Positions 6,007 to 6,899 of a stretch of 6,899 bases of DNA are shown piece by piece. The notes beneath the pieces are model-generated. The model was not told the origin of the DNA and did not search any database. It was given only the letters and a program-made list of their open reading frames with translations. The DNA comes from Candidatus Bipolaricaulota bacterium (lineage in GTDB: Bacteria > Bipolaricaulota > Bipolaricaulia > Bipolaricaulales > Bipolaricaulaceae): the NCBI GenBank assembly GCA_025060555.1, contig JANXBC010000058.1, positions 1 through 6,899 on the forward strand, read 5' to 3'. The position numbers were made by a program, and so were the translations under genes. Numbering within the stretch: the first letter of the stretch is position 1; each line of letters begins with the position of its first letter.

Positions 6007-6899
6007 ATATTTGGGAAGGACAGGACTCCGGGTGTCTGAGTTAGCTTTAGGAGCGCAGACGTTCGGTTGGTGCACGGACGAACGCGAAGCCTTTCCCATC
6101 TTAGACCGATTCGTAGACGCGGGCGGGAACTTCATCGATGTGGCGGATAGCTATAACAAAGGGGAATCCGAGGCCATTGTGGGCCGCTGGCTCGCCTCGC
6201 GGGGGGGCCGCTCGCGTCTCGTCATCGCCACCAAGGTGTATTTCCCAGTGGGAAAAGGCCCAAACGACACGGGCCTTTCCCGGAAGCACATCCTAGATTC
6301 CGTCCACGAAAGCCTGCGGCGTTTGCAAACGGACTACATCGACTTGTACCAGCTGCACTGTTGGGATGGAGCCACACCTTTGGAGGAGACGCTAAGCACT
6401 CTGGATCACCTGGTGCGCGCCGGAAAAGTTCGGTACATCGGGGTCTCCAACTTCACCGCAAGCCAGATGATCAAAGGCCTCTTTTTGAGCCGTCTACACG
6501 GCTGGGAGGAGTTCGTCAGCACGCAGATGGAATACAGCTTGCTCGTGCGCACTGTGGAATGGGAAGTACTTCCGGCCTGCCGCGAAGAGGGCATAGGATT
6601 TCTCGCCTGGTCCCCCCTGGCGGGCGGTTGGCTCACCGGTAAATACCGGAGGGATCAGCCCCCGCCCGCGGATAGCCGGGGCGGCCGGAGGGACCGCTGG
6701 GAGGACTTGCCGGAGCAAAGGGCCAGTGAGCGAACCTGGCGCATCGTGGATGCTCTGACGGAGATCGCGGCGCGCAGAGGAAAGACTCCGGCTCAAGTGG
6801 CCCTCAACTGGGTCCTTTGCCAACCCGGGGTCACCGCCCCCATTTTCGGCGCCCGCACCCTGGAACAGCTCGAGGAGAACCTGGGGAGCGTGGGTTGGC
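5996..6899 (+). CDS. Aldo/keto reductase, 3'-truncated by the window edge
   Basis: This is an NAD(P)H-dependent (beta/alpha)8-barrel oxidoreductase that interconverts carbonyls and alcohols. 301 codons are visible and the frame is still open at the edge; related proteins are about 310-340 residues, so only the tail is missing. The N terminus MEYRYLGRTGLRVSELALG is typical of the non-mammalian AKR branch. The full catalytic tetrad is present: Asp48 and Tyr53 in FIDVADSY, Lys80 in IATK, and His121 in DLYQLH. Further family segments are GKVRYIGVSNF (143-153), QMEYSLL (177-183), AWSPLAGGWLTGKY (204-217) and the cofactor-side FGARTLEQLEENLG (284-297). With a kinase and importer in the same operon, it probably reduces an imported ketose or aldose, or oxidises a polyol. 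The direction and substrate cannot be told from sequence. Confidence 0.93.
   Translation, partial: MEYRYLGRTGLRVSELALGAQTFGWCTDEREAFPILDRFVDAGGNFIDVADSYNKGESEAIVGRWLASRGGRSRLVIATKVYFPVGKGPNDTGLSRKHILDSVHESLRRLQTDYIDLYQLHCWDGATPLEETLSTLDHLVRAGKVRYIGVSNFTASQMIKGLFLSRLHGWEEFVSTQMEYSLLVRTVEWEVLPACREEGIGFLAWSPLAGGWLTGKYRRDQPPPADSRGGRRDRWEDLPEQRASERTWRIVDALTEIAARRGKTPAQVALNWVLCQPGVTAPIFGARTLEQLEENLGSVGW

Overview
The window holds the 5' part of a carbohydrate import and catabolism operon on the + strand, preceded by about 1 kb in which I recognise no gene. Gene order is: extracellular family-1 solute-binding protein (1182-2657), two MalF/MalG-type inner-membrane permeases (2726-3613 and 3618-4460), an FGGY-family carbohydrate kinase of the xylulokinase-like branch (4474-6006), and an aldo/keto reductase that runs off the right edge (5996-6899). 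Gaps between genes are 68, 4 and 13 bases, followed by an 11-base overlap, so this reads as one transcription unit.

The organism is a bacterium with strong Shine-Dalgarno pairing (AAGGAGGTGA, GGGAGGTGA) and a sigma-70-type promoter. The binding protein has a signal peptide ending in Ala-x-Ala and no lipobox cysteine, which suggests a free periplasmic protein in a cell with an outer membrane or toga. GC varies strongly, from about 40% in sampled permease rows to 60-70% in sampled rows of the binding-protein and reductase genes. I cannot name the phylum from the sequence.

Region by region: bases 1-1021 have no convincing coding sequence on either strand but contain several clear inverted repeats, including a perfect 9-bp hairpin at 359-385, a two-tier hairpin at 288-320, a cluster of stems with a possible alternative pairing at 739-839, and a nested repeat at 973-1014 next to the promoter. 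Bases 1022-1051 form an excellent promoter (TTGACG, 18 bases, TATAAT). The roughly 124-base leader carries a dyad just after the expected transcription start, a perfect Shine-Dalgarno sequence with no usable start after it, and a possible 15-codon leader ORF whose stop touches the ribosome-binding site of the binding-protein gene. Between the binding-protein gene and the first permease is a strong GC hairpin with a T-rich tail, probably a partial terminator that sets the binding protein above the membrane components.

Working model (inference): a periplasmic sugar or polyol is captured by the binding protein and imported by the two permeases with an ATPase encoded elsewhere or beyond the window. 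It is then processed by the reductase (carbonyl/alcohol interconversion) and the kinase (phosphorylation). The substrate is not determined. The kinase departs from textbook xylulokinase at substrate-motif positions, so D-xylulose should not be assumed. I see no wholly new system here. The least explained parts are the leader and the 1-kb upstream region.
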